A stretch of DNA of 22,393 nucleotides from Frankiaceae bacterium. GTDB lineage: Bacteria; Actinomycetota; Actinomycetes; Mycobacteriales; SCTD01. The stretch lies in NCBI GenBank assembly GCA_947479995.1, contig CANKBT010000012.1:1-22393 (forward strand). Reading direction: 5' to 3'. The notes beneath the pieces are model-generated. The model did no database searches and was not told the origin of the DNA. It saw only the letters and a program-made list of their open reading frames with translations. The stretch's first letter is position 1. Each line of letters opens with the position of its first letter. The translations under genes were made by a program, and so were the position numbers. Positions 1-6,559 of this stretch are shown here, piece by piece.

Positions 1-1
1 C

Positions 2-772
2 CCGCACCCGCTCGAGGTCGTGCGCCCCGGCAGCCACCCGGCGCTGCTGAGCACGCAGCGCTACCGCGCCGACCTCATCGAGGCCCTCGGCGTCGACGTC
101 GTGCTCGTCCTGCCGTTCACGCAGGCGCGCTCGCAGCAGTCGGCCGAGGAGTTCGTGCACGAGGTCCTCGTCGGCGCCCTGCACGTCAGCGAGGTGATCG
201 TCGGCGCCAACTTCCGCTACGGCCACCGCGGTGCCGGCGACGTCGCCAGCCTCACCGCCGACGGGCGCCGCTTCGGCTTCGCGGTGCAGGGCGTCCCCCT
301 CGTCGGCCGCGACAGCGAGACCAACTGGTCCAGCACCTACGTCCGCAGCTGCGTGCAGGCCGGCGACGTCGAGAGCGCCGCCAGCGCGCTCGGCCGCGAG
401 CACCGCGTCGAGGGCGTCGTCGTGCGCGGCGACCAGCGCGGCCGCGACCTCGGCTACCCCACCGCCAACCTCGAGCCGGTGCCGCACGCCGCCGTGCCCG
501 CCGACGGCGTCTACGCCGGCCACCTCGTGCGCGGCGGCGCCCTGCTGCCCGCGGCCATCTCGATCGGCACCAACCCGACGTTCGCCGGCGACGAGCGACG
601 CGTCGAGGCGTACGTGCTCGACTTCTCGGGCGACCTGTACGGCGAGCACGTCGCCCTGTCGTTCACCGCGCGGCTGCGCAGCACGCTGCGCTTCGAGGCC
701 GTCGACGCGCTGGTGGCGCAGATGGAGCGCGACGTGCAGCGCACCCGGGAGCTCACGCACCCGTCCGGGTGA
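2..772 (+). CDS. ribF: Bifunctional riboflavin kinase / FMN adenylyltransferase (5'-truncated by the window edge)
   Basis: Makes FMN from riboflavin and ATP, then FAD from FMN and ATP, in the cytoplasm. The reading frame is open from base 2, so the start and the N-terminal nucleotide-binding motif lie outside; 256 codons remain of a family of about 310-320. The FAD-synthetase half shows NFRYG with downstream GAGD (from base 209) and the SSTYVR motif (329-346). The flavokinase half shows RGRDLGYPTANL (GYPTAN at 452-469) and the VEAYVLDF strand carrying the expected catalytic Glu. Both halves look intact where visible. Its TGA overlaps the GTG proposed for the receiver gene (GTGA), suggesting coupled translation. 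ribF upstream of rpsO-pnp is common in bacteria. The identification is firm; only the missing 5' end is uncertain. Confidence 0.96.
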   Translation, partial: PHPLEVVRPGSHPALLSTQRYRADLIEALGVDVVLVLPFTQARSQQSAEEFVHEVLVGALHVSEVIVGANFRYGHRGAGDVASLTADGRRFGFAVQGVPLVGRDSETNWSSTYVRSCVQAGDVESAASALGREHRVEGVVVRGDQRGRDLGYPTANLEPVPHAAVPADGVYAGHLVRGGALLPAAISIGTNPTFAGDERRVEAYVLDFSGDLYGEHVALSFTARLRSTLRFEAVDALVAQMERDVQRTRELTHPSG

Positions 773-1182
773 ACGAGCGGGGCCCCGCACCGGTCGAGAC
801 AGCGGACGTGACCAGCGTCCTCGTCGTCGATGACGACCCCTCCGTCCGCGCCGTCCTCACCGCGCTGCTCGAGGCCGACGGCCTCGAGGTCAGGGCGGTC
901 GAGGACGGCCACGCCGCGCTGCGCGCCCTGCGGCTCCAGCGCCCCGACTGCGTCCTGCTCGACGCCCGCATGCCCGGCCTGTCGGGCCTGGACGTGCTCG
1001 CGCTCATCCGCAGCGCCGACGGCGGGCTGGACCTGCCGGTCGTCATGCTCACCGGCGACGACGGCGCCGCGTGGGACGCCTGGACGAGCGGCGTCGACCT
1101 GTTCGTCACCAAGCCGTTCGAGCCGGCCGAGCTGCTGCGCTGCGTCGGCGAGCTGTGCCGGACGGGCCGGGTGCCGGTCTGA
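769..1182 (+). CDS. Stand-alone response-regulator receiver (CheY-like) protein
   Basis: A 137-residue protein that is a single phosphoacceptor receiver domain with no output domain. Visible landmarks are the acidic cluster D21-D22-D23, phosphoacceptor D65 in VLLDARMPG, switch T95 in VVMLTGDD and K115 in FVTKPFEP, so the phosphorylation site is complete. The GTG at 769 overlaps the ribF stop as GTGA but has no well-spaced Shine-Dalgarno; an in-frame GTG at 808 would give a 124-residue protein starting right at the first beta strand, behind a weak GAGA. I keep 769 because of the overlap. Known relatives act as phosphorelay intermediates or by protein-protein contact. No histidine kinase lies in the window, so the partner is unknown. 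Third positions are almost all G or C, as in real genes here. Confidence 0.88.
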   Translation: MNERGPAPVETADVTSVLVVDDDPSVRAVLTALLEADGLEVRAVEDGHAALRALRLQRPDCVLLDARMPGLSGLDVLALIRSADGGLDLPVVMLTGDDGAAWDAWTSGVDLFVTKPFEPAELLRCVGELCRTGRVPV

Positions 1183-1184
1183 GC

Positions 1185-1190
1185 TAGGCT
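1185..1190 (+). promoter_or_regulatory. Candidate -10 element (TAGGCT) for rpsO
   Basis: TAGGCT fits the actinobacterial TANNNT -10 pattern and sits just after the receiver stop. Transcription would begin near 1197, leaving a leader of about 84 nt before the rpsO GTG. I see no convincing -35. The call rests on a short motif and its position only. Confidence 0.3.
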
Positions 1191-1210
1191 GGACCCGCAC
1201 CGGTACGCCG

Positions 1211-1259
1211 GTGGTGTGACGTCCATGCCCGGGTGAGGCAGACCCCGGGCGCACACCGC
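1211..1259 (+). promoter_or_regulatory. Structured rpsO 5' leader (two stacked stems), possible S15 autoregulatory element
   Basis: Two nested inverted repeats lie just before the rpsO ribosome-binding site. The outer stem pairs 1211-1218 (GTGGTGTG) with 1252-1259 (CACACCGC), eight pairs including one U-G. The inner stem pairs 1227-1233 (GCCCGGG) perfectly with 1244-1250 (CCCGGGC) around a 10-nt loop. The left side carries an 8-nt bulge (1219-1226) against one base on the right. The Shine-Dalgarno GAGGAG follows at 1269-1274. S15 represses its own mRNA through differing leader folds in several phyla; that this leader does so is inference. Confidence 0.42.
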
Positions 1260-1280
1260 GCCCAGAACGAGGAGCTCCCC

Positions 1281-1550
1281 GTGTCGCTCGACACCGCCAC
1301 CAAGCAGGCCATCATGGCCGAGTACGCCACCGTCGAGGGCGACACCGGCTCGCCGGAGGTGCAGGTGGCGATGCTGACGCGTCGCATCCTCGACCTCACC
1401 GAGCACCTCAAGACGCACAAGCACGACCACCACACGCGGCGCGGTCTGCTCCTGCTGGTGGGTCGCCGCCGGCGGCTGCTGAAGTACCTGGAGAAGACCG
1501 ACATCAACCGCTACCGCGCGCTCATCGCGCGGCTCGGCCTTCGCCGCTAG
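1281..1550 (+). CDS. rpsO: 30S ribosomal protein S15
   Basis: An 89-residue primary 16S rRNA-binding protein that helps assemble the 30S platform. The length is exactly the family norm. Typical S15 features are GDTGSPEVQVAMLTRRI near the N-terminus, LTEHLKTHKHDHHTRRGLL in the middle and the basic LVGRRRRLLKYL segment, with the C-terminal YRALIARLGLRR. The GTG start is chosen because GAGGAG (1269-1274) lies 6 nt upstream and the protein begins as S15 usually does (SLDTATKQAI). An in-frame extension back to 1233 would cross the leader stems and is unlikely. It sits upstream of pnp, the classic rpsO-pnp pair, and is followed by a strong hairpin. Confidence 0.98.
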   Translation: MSLDTATKQAIMAEYATVEGDTGSPEVQVAMLTRRILDLTEHLKTHKHDHHTRRGLLLLVGRRRRLLKYLEKTDINRYRALIARLGLRR

Positions 1551-1557
1551 TCCGACA

Positions 1558-1584
1558 GGGGAGTGCCCGCAGCGGGCGCTCCCC
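1558..1584 (+). terminator. Strong hairpin after rpsO (terminator or processing site)
   Basis: GGGGAGTGCCC (1558-1568) pairs with GGGCGCTCCCC (1574-1584) around a 5-nt loop: 11 pairs with one U-G. Only two T's follow, so it is a poor classical rho-independent terminator. It starts 7 nt after the rpsO stop and could partly terminate, protect the rpsO 3' end, or be an RNase III site between rpsO and pnp. Confidence 0.6.
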
Positions 1585-1585
1585 T

Positions 1586-1613
1586 TCGTCGTACGAGGAC
1601 CCTCGTGCGACGA
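1586..1613 (+). promoter_or_regulatory. Second long hairpin in the rpsO-pnp gap (probable pnp leader processing element)
   Basis: TCGTCGTACGAG (1586-1597) pairs with CTCGTGCGACGA (1602-1613) around a GACC tetraloop: 12 pairs, one U-G. It starts directly after the first hairpin. A smaller hairpin follows (GCGCGC at 1664-1669 and 1673-1678). RNase III cleavage of a hairpin between rpsO and pnp is documented in Escherichia coli and Streptomyces and serves PNPase autocontrol; the fold is seen here, the function is inferred by position. Confidence 0.5.
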
Positions 1614-1742
1614 CCGCAGAGCCGCGCCCGGCACGGGCCCGGTCCTCGGGAGTGGCGGCCGGAGCGCGCACCGCGCGCCGACCGCTTCCACTGAGCACCG
1701 CGCCACCGCCGGGCAGCGGCTCGCTCGTGAAGAGGAGAGCCC

Positions 1743-3953
1743 ATGACGGGCGAGAACGACGAGAGCTACGTCTACGGCAGCGAGTACGTCGACGCCGTGA
1801 TCGACAACCCCGGTGGCCCGCGCGTCCTGCGCTTCGAGACCGGCCGCCTGGCCAAGCAGGCCGCCGGCGCCGTGACCGTCTACCAGGGCGACACGATGGT
1901 GCTGTCGGCCACCACGGCCAGCAAGCGCCCGAAGGACAACCTCGACTTCTTCCCCCTGACGGTCGACGTCGAGGAGCGGATGTACGCCGCGGGCAAGATC
2001 CCCGGCAGCTTCTTCCGCCGCGAGGGCCGTCCCAGCGAGGACGCCATCCTCACCTGCCGCCTCACCGACCGGCCGCTGCGCCCGTCGTTCAAGAAGGGCC
2101 TGCGCAACGAGGTCCAGGTCGTCTCGACGGTCCTGTCCCTCGACCCCGGCCACCTGTACGACGTGCTCGCCATCAACTCGGCGGCGGCCTCGGTGCTGCT
2201 GTCGGGCCTGCCGTTCACCGGCCCGGTCGCCGCCACCCGCGTCGCCCGCACGCCGAGCGGCTGGGTCGCCTTCCCGACCCAGGAGGAGCTCGCCGAGGCG
2301 ACGTTCGACATGGTCGTCGCCGGCCGCCTGCTCGACGACGGCGACGTCGCGATCATGATGGTCGAGGCCGAGGCCACCCGCGAGGTCTTCGACGTCATCG
2401 CCTCCGGCGGCACCGCCCCGACCGAGGACGTCGTCGCCGAGGGCCTCGAGGCCGCCAAGGCCCCGATCGCCGCGATCTGCCGCGCGCAGAACGAGCTCAA
2501 GGCCAAGAGCCCCAAGGAGCCGCTCGAGTTCCCGGTGTTCCTCGACTACGACGACGACGTCCTCGCCGCCGTCACCGAGGTCGCCGAGGCCCTGCTCACC
2601 GCGGCCATGCAGGTCGCCGACAAGCAGGAGCGCGAGGCCGCCACCGACGCCGCGAAGGCGCAGGCCCTCGAGGCCCTCGCCGAGCGCTTCGAGGGGCGTG
2701 AGAAGGAGGTCTCGGCCGCCTTCCGCAGCCTCAACAAGCAGGTCGTGCGCCGCCGCATCGTCAAGGACGGCGTCCGCATCGACGGCCGCGGCCTGGAGGA
2801 CATCCGCCAGCTCGCTGCCGAGGTCGAGGTGCTGCCCCGCGTGCACGGCAGCTCGCTGTTCGAGCGCGGCGAGACCCAGATCATGGGCGTCACCACGCTG
2901 AACATGCTGCGCATGGAGCAGATGGTCGACACGCTCAACCCCGAGAACCGCAAGCGCTACATGCACCACTACAACTTCCCGCCGTACAGCACCGGCGAGA
3001 CCGGCCGCGTGGGCTCGCCCAAGCGCCGCGAGATCGGCCACGGCGCGCTCGCCGAGCGGGCGCTGCTGCCCGTGCTGCCGAGCCGCGAGGAGTTCCCCTA
3101 CGCGATCCGCCAGGTCAGCGAGGCGCTCGGCTCCAACGGCTCGACGTCGATGGGCTCGGTCTGCGCCTCGACGATGTCGCTGCTCAACGCCGGCGTGCCG
3201 CTCAAGGCGCCGGTCGCGGGCATCGCGATGGGCCTGATCAAGGAGGGCGACGAGTACGCCACCCTCACCGACATCCTCGGCGCCGAGGACGCGTTCGGCG
3301 ACATGGACTTCAAGGTCGCCGGCACCCCGCAGTTCGTCACCGCGCTGCAGCTCGACACCAAGCTCGACGGCATCCCGTCGTCGGTCCTGGCCGCCGCCCT
3401 GCAGCAGGCCCGCACCGCCCGCCTCGCGATCCTCGAGGTCATGGGCGAGGCCATCGACGAGCCCGACGAGATGGCGCCGACCGCGCCGCGCGTGCTGTCG
3501 GTCAAGATCCCGGTCGACAAGATCGGCGAGGTCATCGGCCCGAAGGGCAAGATGATCAACCAGATCCAGGCCGACACGGGTGCCGACATCACCGTGGAGG
3601 ACGACGGCACGATCTACATCGGCGCCGTCGACGGGCCGTCCGCCGAGGCGGCACTGGCGACCATCAACATGATCGCCAACCCGACCATGCCGAAGATCGG
3701 CGAGCGCTTCCTGGGCACGGTCGTCAAGACCGCCGCCTTCGGCGCCTTCGTCAGCCTGCTGCCGGGCAAGGACGGCCTCGTCCACATCAGCAAGCTGGGC
3801 AGCGGCAAGCGCATCGGCAAGGTCGAGGACGTCGTCAACGTCGGCGACAAGATCCAGGTCGAGATCACCGACATCGACCAGCGCGGCAAGATCAGCCTCA
3901 CCCCCGTCGAGGCCGAGGTCCCGGCGGCGGCCGCGGCCCCCGCCGACGCGTAG
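1743..3953 (+). CDS. pnp: Polyribonucleotide nucleotidyltransferase (PNPase)
   Basis: A 736-residue phosphorolytic 3'-5' exoribonuclease that can also add 3' tails. Domains in order: first RNase PH core (about 15-150, with FFRREGRPSED near 90-100), an alpha-helical linker, second RNase PH core (about 345-570, including STGETGRVGSPKRREIGHG and the active-site stretch DILGAEDAFGDMDFKVAG at 510-527), a KH domain with the GPKG loop at 599-602, and an S1 domain from about 653. The Ala-rich tail after S1 is short. ATG at 1743 is preceded by GAGGAG at 1732-1737, 5 nt away, which decides the start. A long structured leader precedes it. The M16 protease gene begins 10 nt after the stop, so the two are probably co-transcribed. 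No truncation or frameshift seen. Confidence 0.98.
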   Translation: MTGENDESYVYGSEYVDAVIDNPGGPRVLRFETGRLAKQAAGAVTVYQGDTMVLSATTASKRPKDNLDFFPLTVDVEERMYAAGKIPGSFFRREGRPSEDAILTCRLTDRPLRPSFKKGLRNEVQVVSTVLSLDPGHLYDVLAINSAAASVLLSGLPFTGPVAATRVARTPSGWVAFPTQEELAEATFDMVVAGRLLDDGDVAIMMVEAEATREVFDVIASGGTAPTEDVVAEGLEAAKAPIAAICRAQNELKAKSPKEPLEFPVFLDYDDDVLAAVTEVAEALLTAAMQVADKQEREAATDAAKAQALEALAERFEGREKEVSAAFRSLNKQVVRRRIVKDGVRIDGRGLEDIRQLAAEVEVLPRVHGSSLFERGETQIMGVTTLNMLRMEQMVDTLNPENRKRYMHHYNFPPYSTGETGRVGSPKRREIGHGALAERALLPVLPSREEFPYAIRQVSEALGSNGSTSMGSVCASTMSLLNAGVPLKAPVAGIAMGLIKEGDEYATLTDILGAEDAFGDMDFKVAGTPQFVTALQLDTKLDGIPSSVLAAALQQARTARLAILEVMGEAIDEPDEMAPTAPRVLSVKIPVDKIGEVIGPKGKMINQIQADTGADITVEDDGTIYIGAVDGPSAEAALATINMIANPTMPKIGERFLGTVVKTAAFGAFVSLLPGKDGLVHISKLGSGKRIGKVEDVVNVGDKIQVEITDIDQRGKISLTPVEAEVPAAAAAPADA

Positions 3954-3963
3954 TCCCGCACCC

Positions 3964-5256
3964 GTGCACGACCGGAGCCCCTCGGGCGCAGCCGTCCTCC
4001 GCAGGACGACGCTGCCCGGGGGGCTCCGCGTCGTGACGGAGGCCCTCCCGGGCGCCCGCTCCGTCGCCTTCGGCGTCTGGGTCGGCGTGGGCTCGCGCGA
4101 CGAGCCCGAGGGCCTGCACGGCACCTCGCACTACCTCGAGCACCTGCTGTTCAAGGGCACCGCGCGCCGCGACGCGCGGGCCATCGCGGAGGCGCTCGAC
4201 GCCGTCGGCGGCGAGAGCAACGCCTTCACCGACAAGGAGTACACCTGCTACTACGCGCGGGTGCTCGACGTCGACCTGCCGCTCGCGGTCGACGTCACCT
4301 GCGACATGGTCACCTCCTCGCTGATCGCCCCGCACGACGTCGAGGCCGAGCGCAGCGTCGTGCTCGAGGAGATCGCGATGCGCGACGACGACCCCGAGGA
4401 CGTCGTGCACGAGCTGTTCGCCGAGGCGCTGTACGGCGAGCACCCGCTCGGCCGCCCGGTCATCGGCAGCGCCGAGAGCATCGAGGCGCTCAGCCGCGAC
4501 GCCATCGACGGCTTCTACCGGCGGCGCTACACCCCCCGCGACATGGTCGTCGCGGCCGCCGGCGGGCTCGACCACGACGTCGTCGTCGCGCTCGTGCGCG
4601 ACGCGTTCGGGCCGCTGCTCGACGGCGACGCCGCGCCCGCGCCGCGGCGGGCGAGCAGCCCGGGCCCGCGCGGCCTGTCGGGCCTGGTGCTCGACGACCG
4701 CGACACCGAGCAGGCCAACCTGCTGCTCGGCACCACCGCCCTGGTGCGCGACGACCCGCGGCGCTGGGCGCTCGGCGTGCTGTCGGGCGCGCTCGGCGGC
4801 GGCACGAGCAGCCGGCTGTTCCAGACCGTCCGCGAGGAGCGCGGCCTGGCCTACAGCGTCTACTCCTACGCCTCGGCCGGCGCCGACGCGGGCGAGCTCG
4901 GCGTCTACGCCGGCTGCGCGCCGAAGAAGGCCCGCGAGGTGCTGCAGCTGGTGCGCGGCACGCTCGCCGACGTCGCCGCGCACGGGCTCACCGACGACGA
5001 GGTGCGGCGGGCCAAGGGCCAGCTGCGCGGCGCCACCGTGCTCGGGCTGGAGGACACCGGCTCGCGCATGACCCGGATCGGCAAGGCCGAGCTGTGCTCG
5101 GAGCAGGTGCTCACCGTCGACGAGGTGCTCGCGCGCATCGAGGCGGTGACGCCCGACGACGTGCGGGCGGTCGCCGCCGACGTGCTCACGCGGCCGCTGG
5201 CGCTCGGCGCGGTCGGCCAGGTCGACGAGGACGCGCTCGAGGAGGCGGTGGCATGA
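3964..5256 (+). CDS. M16 family zinc metallopeptidase (mitochondrial processing peptidase-like)
   Basis: A 430-residue single-chain M16B-type peptidase. The inverted zinc motif HYLEH is at 56-60 (H56, E59, H60) inside GTSHYLEHLLFKGT, and the third metal ligand is expected at E135/E136 in VVLEEIAMRDDDPED, about 76 residues later as the family requires, so the enzyme should be active. The second, non-catalytic half contains LGGGTSSRLFQTVREERGLAYSVYSY, the usual substrate-groove motif. The GTG start is 10 nt after the pnp stop and lacks a clear Shine-Dalgarno. Genes of this family commonly sit between pnp and dapB in actinobacteria; the substrate is unknown. The 3' end lies in the first copy of a 26-bp repeat, so its last codons and stop are the template for the start modules that follow. 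Confidence 0.95.
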   Translation: MHDRSPSGAAVLRRTTLPGGLRVVTEALPGARSVAFGVWVGVGSRDEPEGLHGTSHYLEHLLFKGTARRDARAIAEALDAVGGESNAFTDKEYTCYYARVLDVDLPLAVDVTCDMVTSSLIAPHDVEAERSVVLEEIAMRDDDPEDVVHELFAEALYGEHPLGRPVIGSAESIEALSRDAIDGFYRRRYTPRDMVVAAAGGLDHDVVVALVRDAFGPLLDGDAAPAPRRASSPGPRGLSGLVLDDRDTEQANLLLGTTALVRDDPRRWALGVLSGALGGGTSSRLFQTVREERGLAYSVYSYASAGADAGELGVYAGCAPKKAREVLQLVRGTLADVAAHGLTDDEVRRAKGQLRGATVLGLEDTGSRMTRIGKAELCSEQVLTVDEVLARIEAVTPDDVRAVAADVLTRPLALGAVGQVDEDALEEAVA

Positions 5257-5282
5257 CGCTCCCCGTGGAGGCGGTGGCATGA
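5253..5282 (+). CDS. Micro-ORF 1 (9 codons), MTLPVEAVA
   Basis: ATG overlaps the M16 stop (ATGA) and has GGAGG at 5241-5245 with 7-nt spacing, which is as good a start signal as that of dapB. It ends at TGA 5280-5282, overlapping the next micro-ORF. The peptide's end (VEAVA) copies the C-terminus of the M16 protein because it arises from the tandem repeat. It may act only as a reinitiation step; no peptide function is implied. Confidence 0.4.
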   Translation: MTLPVEAVA

Positions 5283-5308
5283 CGCGGTGCGAGGAGGCAG
5301 GGGCATGA
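5279..5308 (+). CDS. Micro-ORF 2 (9 codons), MTRCEEAGA
   Basis: ATG overlaps the stop of micro-ORF 1, with GGAGG at 5267-5271 and 7-nt spacing. Its TGA (5306-5308) overlaps the dapB ATG. Same origin and same caveat as micro-ORF 1: the start signal is strong, but translation of such a short frame is unproven. Confidence 0.4.
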   Translation: MTRCEEAGA

Positions 5309-6042
5309 CCGTCCACGTGGCCGTGCTGGGTGCCCGCGGGCGCATGGGCGCCGAGGTGGTGCGCGCGGTCGACGCCGCCGACGGGCTCGAGCTCGTCGCG
5401 GCGATCGACCAGGACGACGAGCTCGACCTGTCGGCCGCCGACGTCGCCGTCGACTTCACGCACCCCGACGTCGTCATGGGCCACCTCGAGGCCTGCATCG
5501 CGGCGGGCGTGCACGCCGTCGTCGGCACCACCGGCTTCGACGCCGACCGGCTCGCGCAGGTGCGCGCCTGGCTCGGCGACGCCCCGACCACCGGCGTGCT
5601 CGTCGCCCCGAACTTCGGCGTCGCGGCGGTGCTCATGATGCGCTTCGCCGCGCAGGCCGCCCGCTTCTTCGACTCCGTCGAGGTCGTCGAGCTGCACCAC
5701 CCGGGCAAGGCCGACGCGCCCTCCGGCACCGCCCGCCGCACGGCCCAGCTCGTCGCCGAGGCGCGCCGGGCCGCCGGCCTGCCGTCCATGCCCGACGCGA
5801 CGACGCAGGAGCTGCCCGGCGCCCGCGGCGCCGACGTCGACGGCGTGCGCGTGCACGCCGTCCGCCTCGCCGGCCTCGTCGCGCACCAGGAGGTGCTGCT
5901 CGGCGGTGCGGGGGAGACCCTCACGCTGCGCCACGACTCGTACGACCGGGCGTCCTTCATGCCGGGCGTCGTGCTCGGCGTGCGCGGCATCGCCGACCGG
6001 CCGGGGCTCACGGTCGGCCTCGACGCCCTCCTCGACCTGTGA
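5305..6042 (+). CDS. dapB: 4-hydroxy-tetrahydrodipicolinate reductase
   Basis: A 245-residue NAD(P)H-dependent reductase, second enzyme of the diaminopimelate/lysine branch, acting on the DapA product. Visible: N-terminal dinucleotide loop GARGRMG (9-15), VGTTGF (73-78), APNFGV, and the catalytic motif ELHHPGKADAPSGTA with H131 and K135 matching the family's acid/base pair. The C-terminal TLRHDSYDRASFMPGV strand is typical. ATG 5305 is preferred over an upstream in-frame GTG at 5287 because GGAGG (5293-5297) is 7 nt before it and the protein then begins directly at the Rossmann strand. It is the last step of a three-copy start-module repeat. Its TGA overlaps the next gene's GTG (GTGA). dapA, its pathway partner, lies 12 kb downstream after an accessory block. 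Confidence 0.97.
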   Translation: MTVHVAVLGARGRMGAEVVRAVDAADGLELVAAIDQDDELDLSAADVAVDFTHPDVVMGHLEACIAAGVHAVVGTTGFDADRLAQVRAWLGDAPTTGVLVAPNFGVAAVLMMRFAAQAARFFDSVEVVELHHPGKADAPSGTARRTAQLVAEARRAAGLPSMPDATTQELPGARGADVDGVRVHAVRLAGLVAHQEVLLGGAGETLTLRHDSYDRASFMPGVVLGVRGIADRPGLTVGLDALLDL

Positions 6043-6494
6043 GGGCGCGCAGCGCGGCCGTCCTGGTCATCGCCGTCACCGGCGTCCTCGCGCTCTACAT
6101 GGTCGTCCGCGCCGTCGACCTGTTCCGCACCGGCGAGGCCGACGCGATCGGGCTGGGCGTCGGCGTGCTCCTGCTGGTCGCCGTCGGCGCGGCGCTGCTC
6201 CACGGCGAGGTGCGCTTCGGCCTCGACACCCAGCGCCTCGGCGAGCGGCTCGCCGCCGAGGGCGGCCTGCCGGCGATCCCCGAGGACGCCGAGCGGCTGC
6301 CCAGCGGGCGCCTGACGCGCGAGGCGGCCGACGCGCTGTTCGAGCCCCGCCAGCGCGAGGTCGAGGAGCACCCCGACGACTGGCGCGCCTGGTTCCGCCT
6401 GGCGACGGCGTACGGCGACGCACGCGACACCCCGCGCGGCCGCAAGGCGATGCGCCGGGCGATCGCGCTGGAGCGGCGCTCCCGCGCGTCCTGA
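6039..6494 (+). CDS. Small membrane protein with soluble, TPR-like C-terminus
   Basis: A 151-residue protein of unknown function. Two hydrophobic segments (about 7-25 and 37-55) form a membrane hairpin with an Arg/Asp-containing turn. The C-terminal half is charged and helical; EVEEHPDDWRAWFRLATAYGDARDTPRGRKAMRRAI (described here by its WRAWFRLATAYGDA core, about 114-130) resembles a tetratricopeptide helix pair. The GTG start overlaps the dapB stop as GTGA, implying coupled translation with dapB. It is followed by a 65-bp gap with a small hairpin. Conserved membrane/TPR proteins occur after dapB in other actinobacteria as I recall, but I assign no function. Third-position GC supports coding. 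Confidence 0.85.
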   Translation: MRARSAAVLVIAVTGVLALYMVVRAVDLFRTGEADAIGLGVGVLLLVAVGAALLHGEVRFGLDTQRLGERLAAEGGLPAIPEDAERLPSGRLTREAADALFEPRQREVEEHPDDWRAWFRLATAYGDARDTPRGRKAMRRAIALERRSRAS

Positions 6495-6508
6495 CGCCCC
6501 GCGCCGGG

Positions 6509-6529
6509 GGCCGCGTGCCCCGTGCGGCC
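6509..6529 (+). terminator. Weak hairpin after the dapB operon
   Basis: GGCCGC (6509-6514) pairs with GCGGCC (6524-6529) around a 9-nt loop, 15 nt after the stop at 6494. There is no T-run, so termination is uncertain; in this GC-rich sequence such short stems also arise by chance. Confidence 0.25.
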
Positions 6530-6547
6530 GCCGCCGCGCCGATCCCG

Positions 6548-6553
6548 CACCAT
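6548..6553 (+). promoter_or_regulatory. Candidate leaderless -10 (CACCAT) for the C39-like lipoprotein
   Basis: CACCAT fits a CANNNT variant of the -10 and ends 6 nt before the GTG at 6560, the spacing of a leaderless transcript. The GGAGGG in between would be too close to serve as a Shine-Dalgarno. Short motif, weak support. Confidence 0.22.
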
Positions 6554-6559
6554 GGAGGG

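Larger units (their letters stand above)
5241..5310 (+). repeat. Three-copy 26-bp tandem repeat of a Shine-Dalgarno/start/stop module
   Basis: GGAGGCGGTGGCATGACGC occurs at 5241-5259 and again, identical, at 5267-5285; a third copy with two substitutions through ATGAC begins at 5293. The period is exactly 26 nt. In every copy GGAGG is followed by 7 nt and ATGA, where the ATG overlaps the stop of the upstream frame. The result is M16 stop, micro-ORF 1, micro-ORF 2 and dapB, each overlapping the next by 4 nt. Since 26 is not a multiple of three, the copies use all three frames in turn. Confidence 0.9.

Noticed and set aside
753..4124. A 1123-codon open frame on the minus strand opposite rpsO and pnp
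   Set aside because: It is antisense to certain genes, has a low-complexity Asp/Leu/Gly/Val-rich translation typical of GC-rich shadows, and matches no family.
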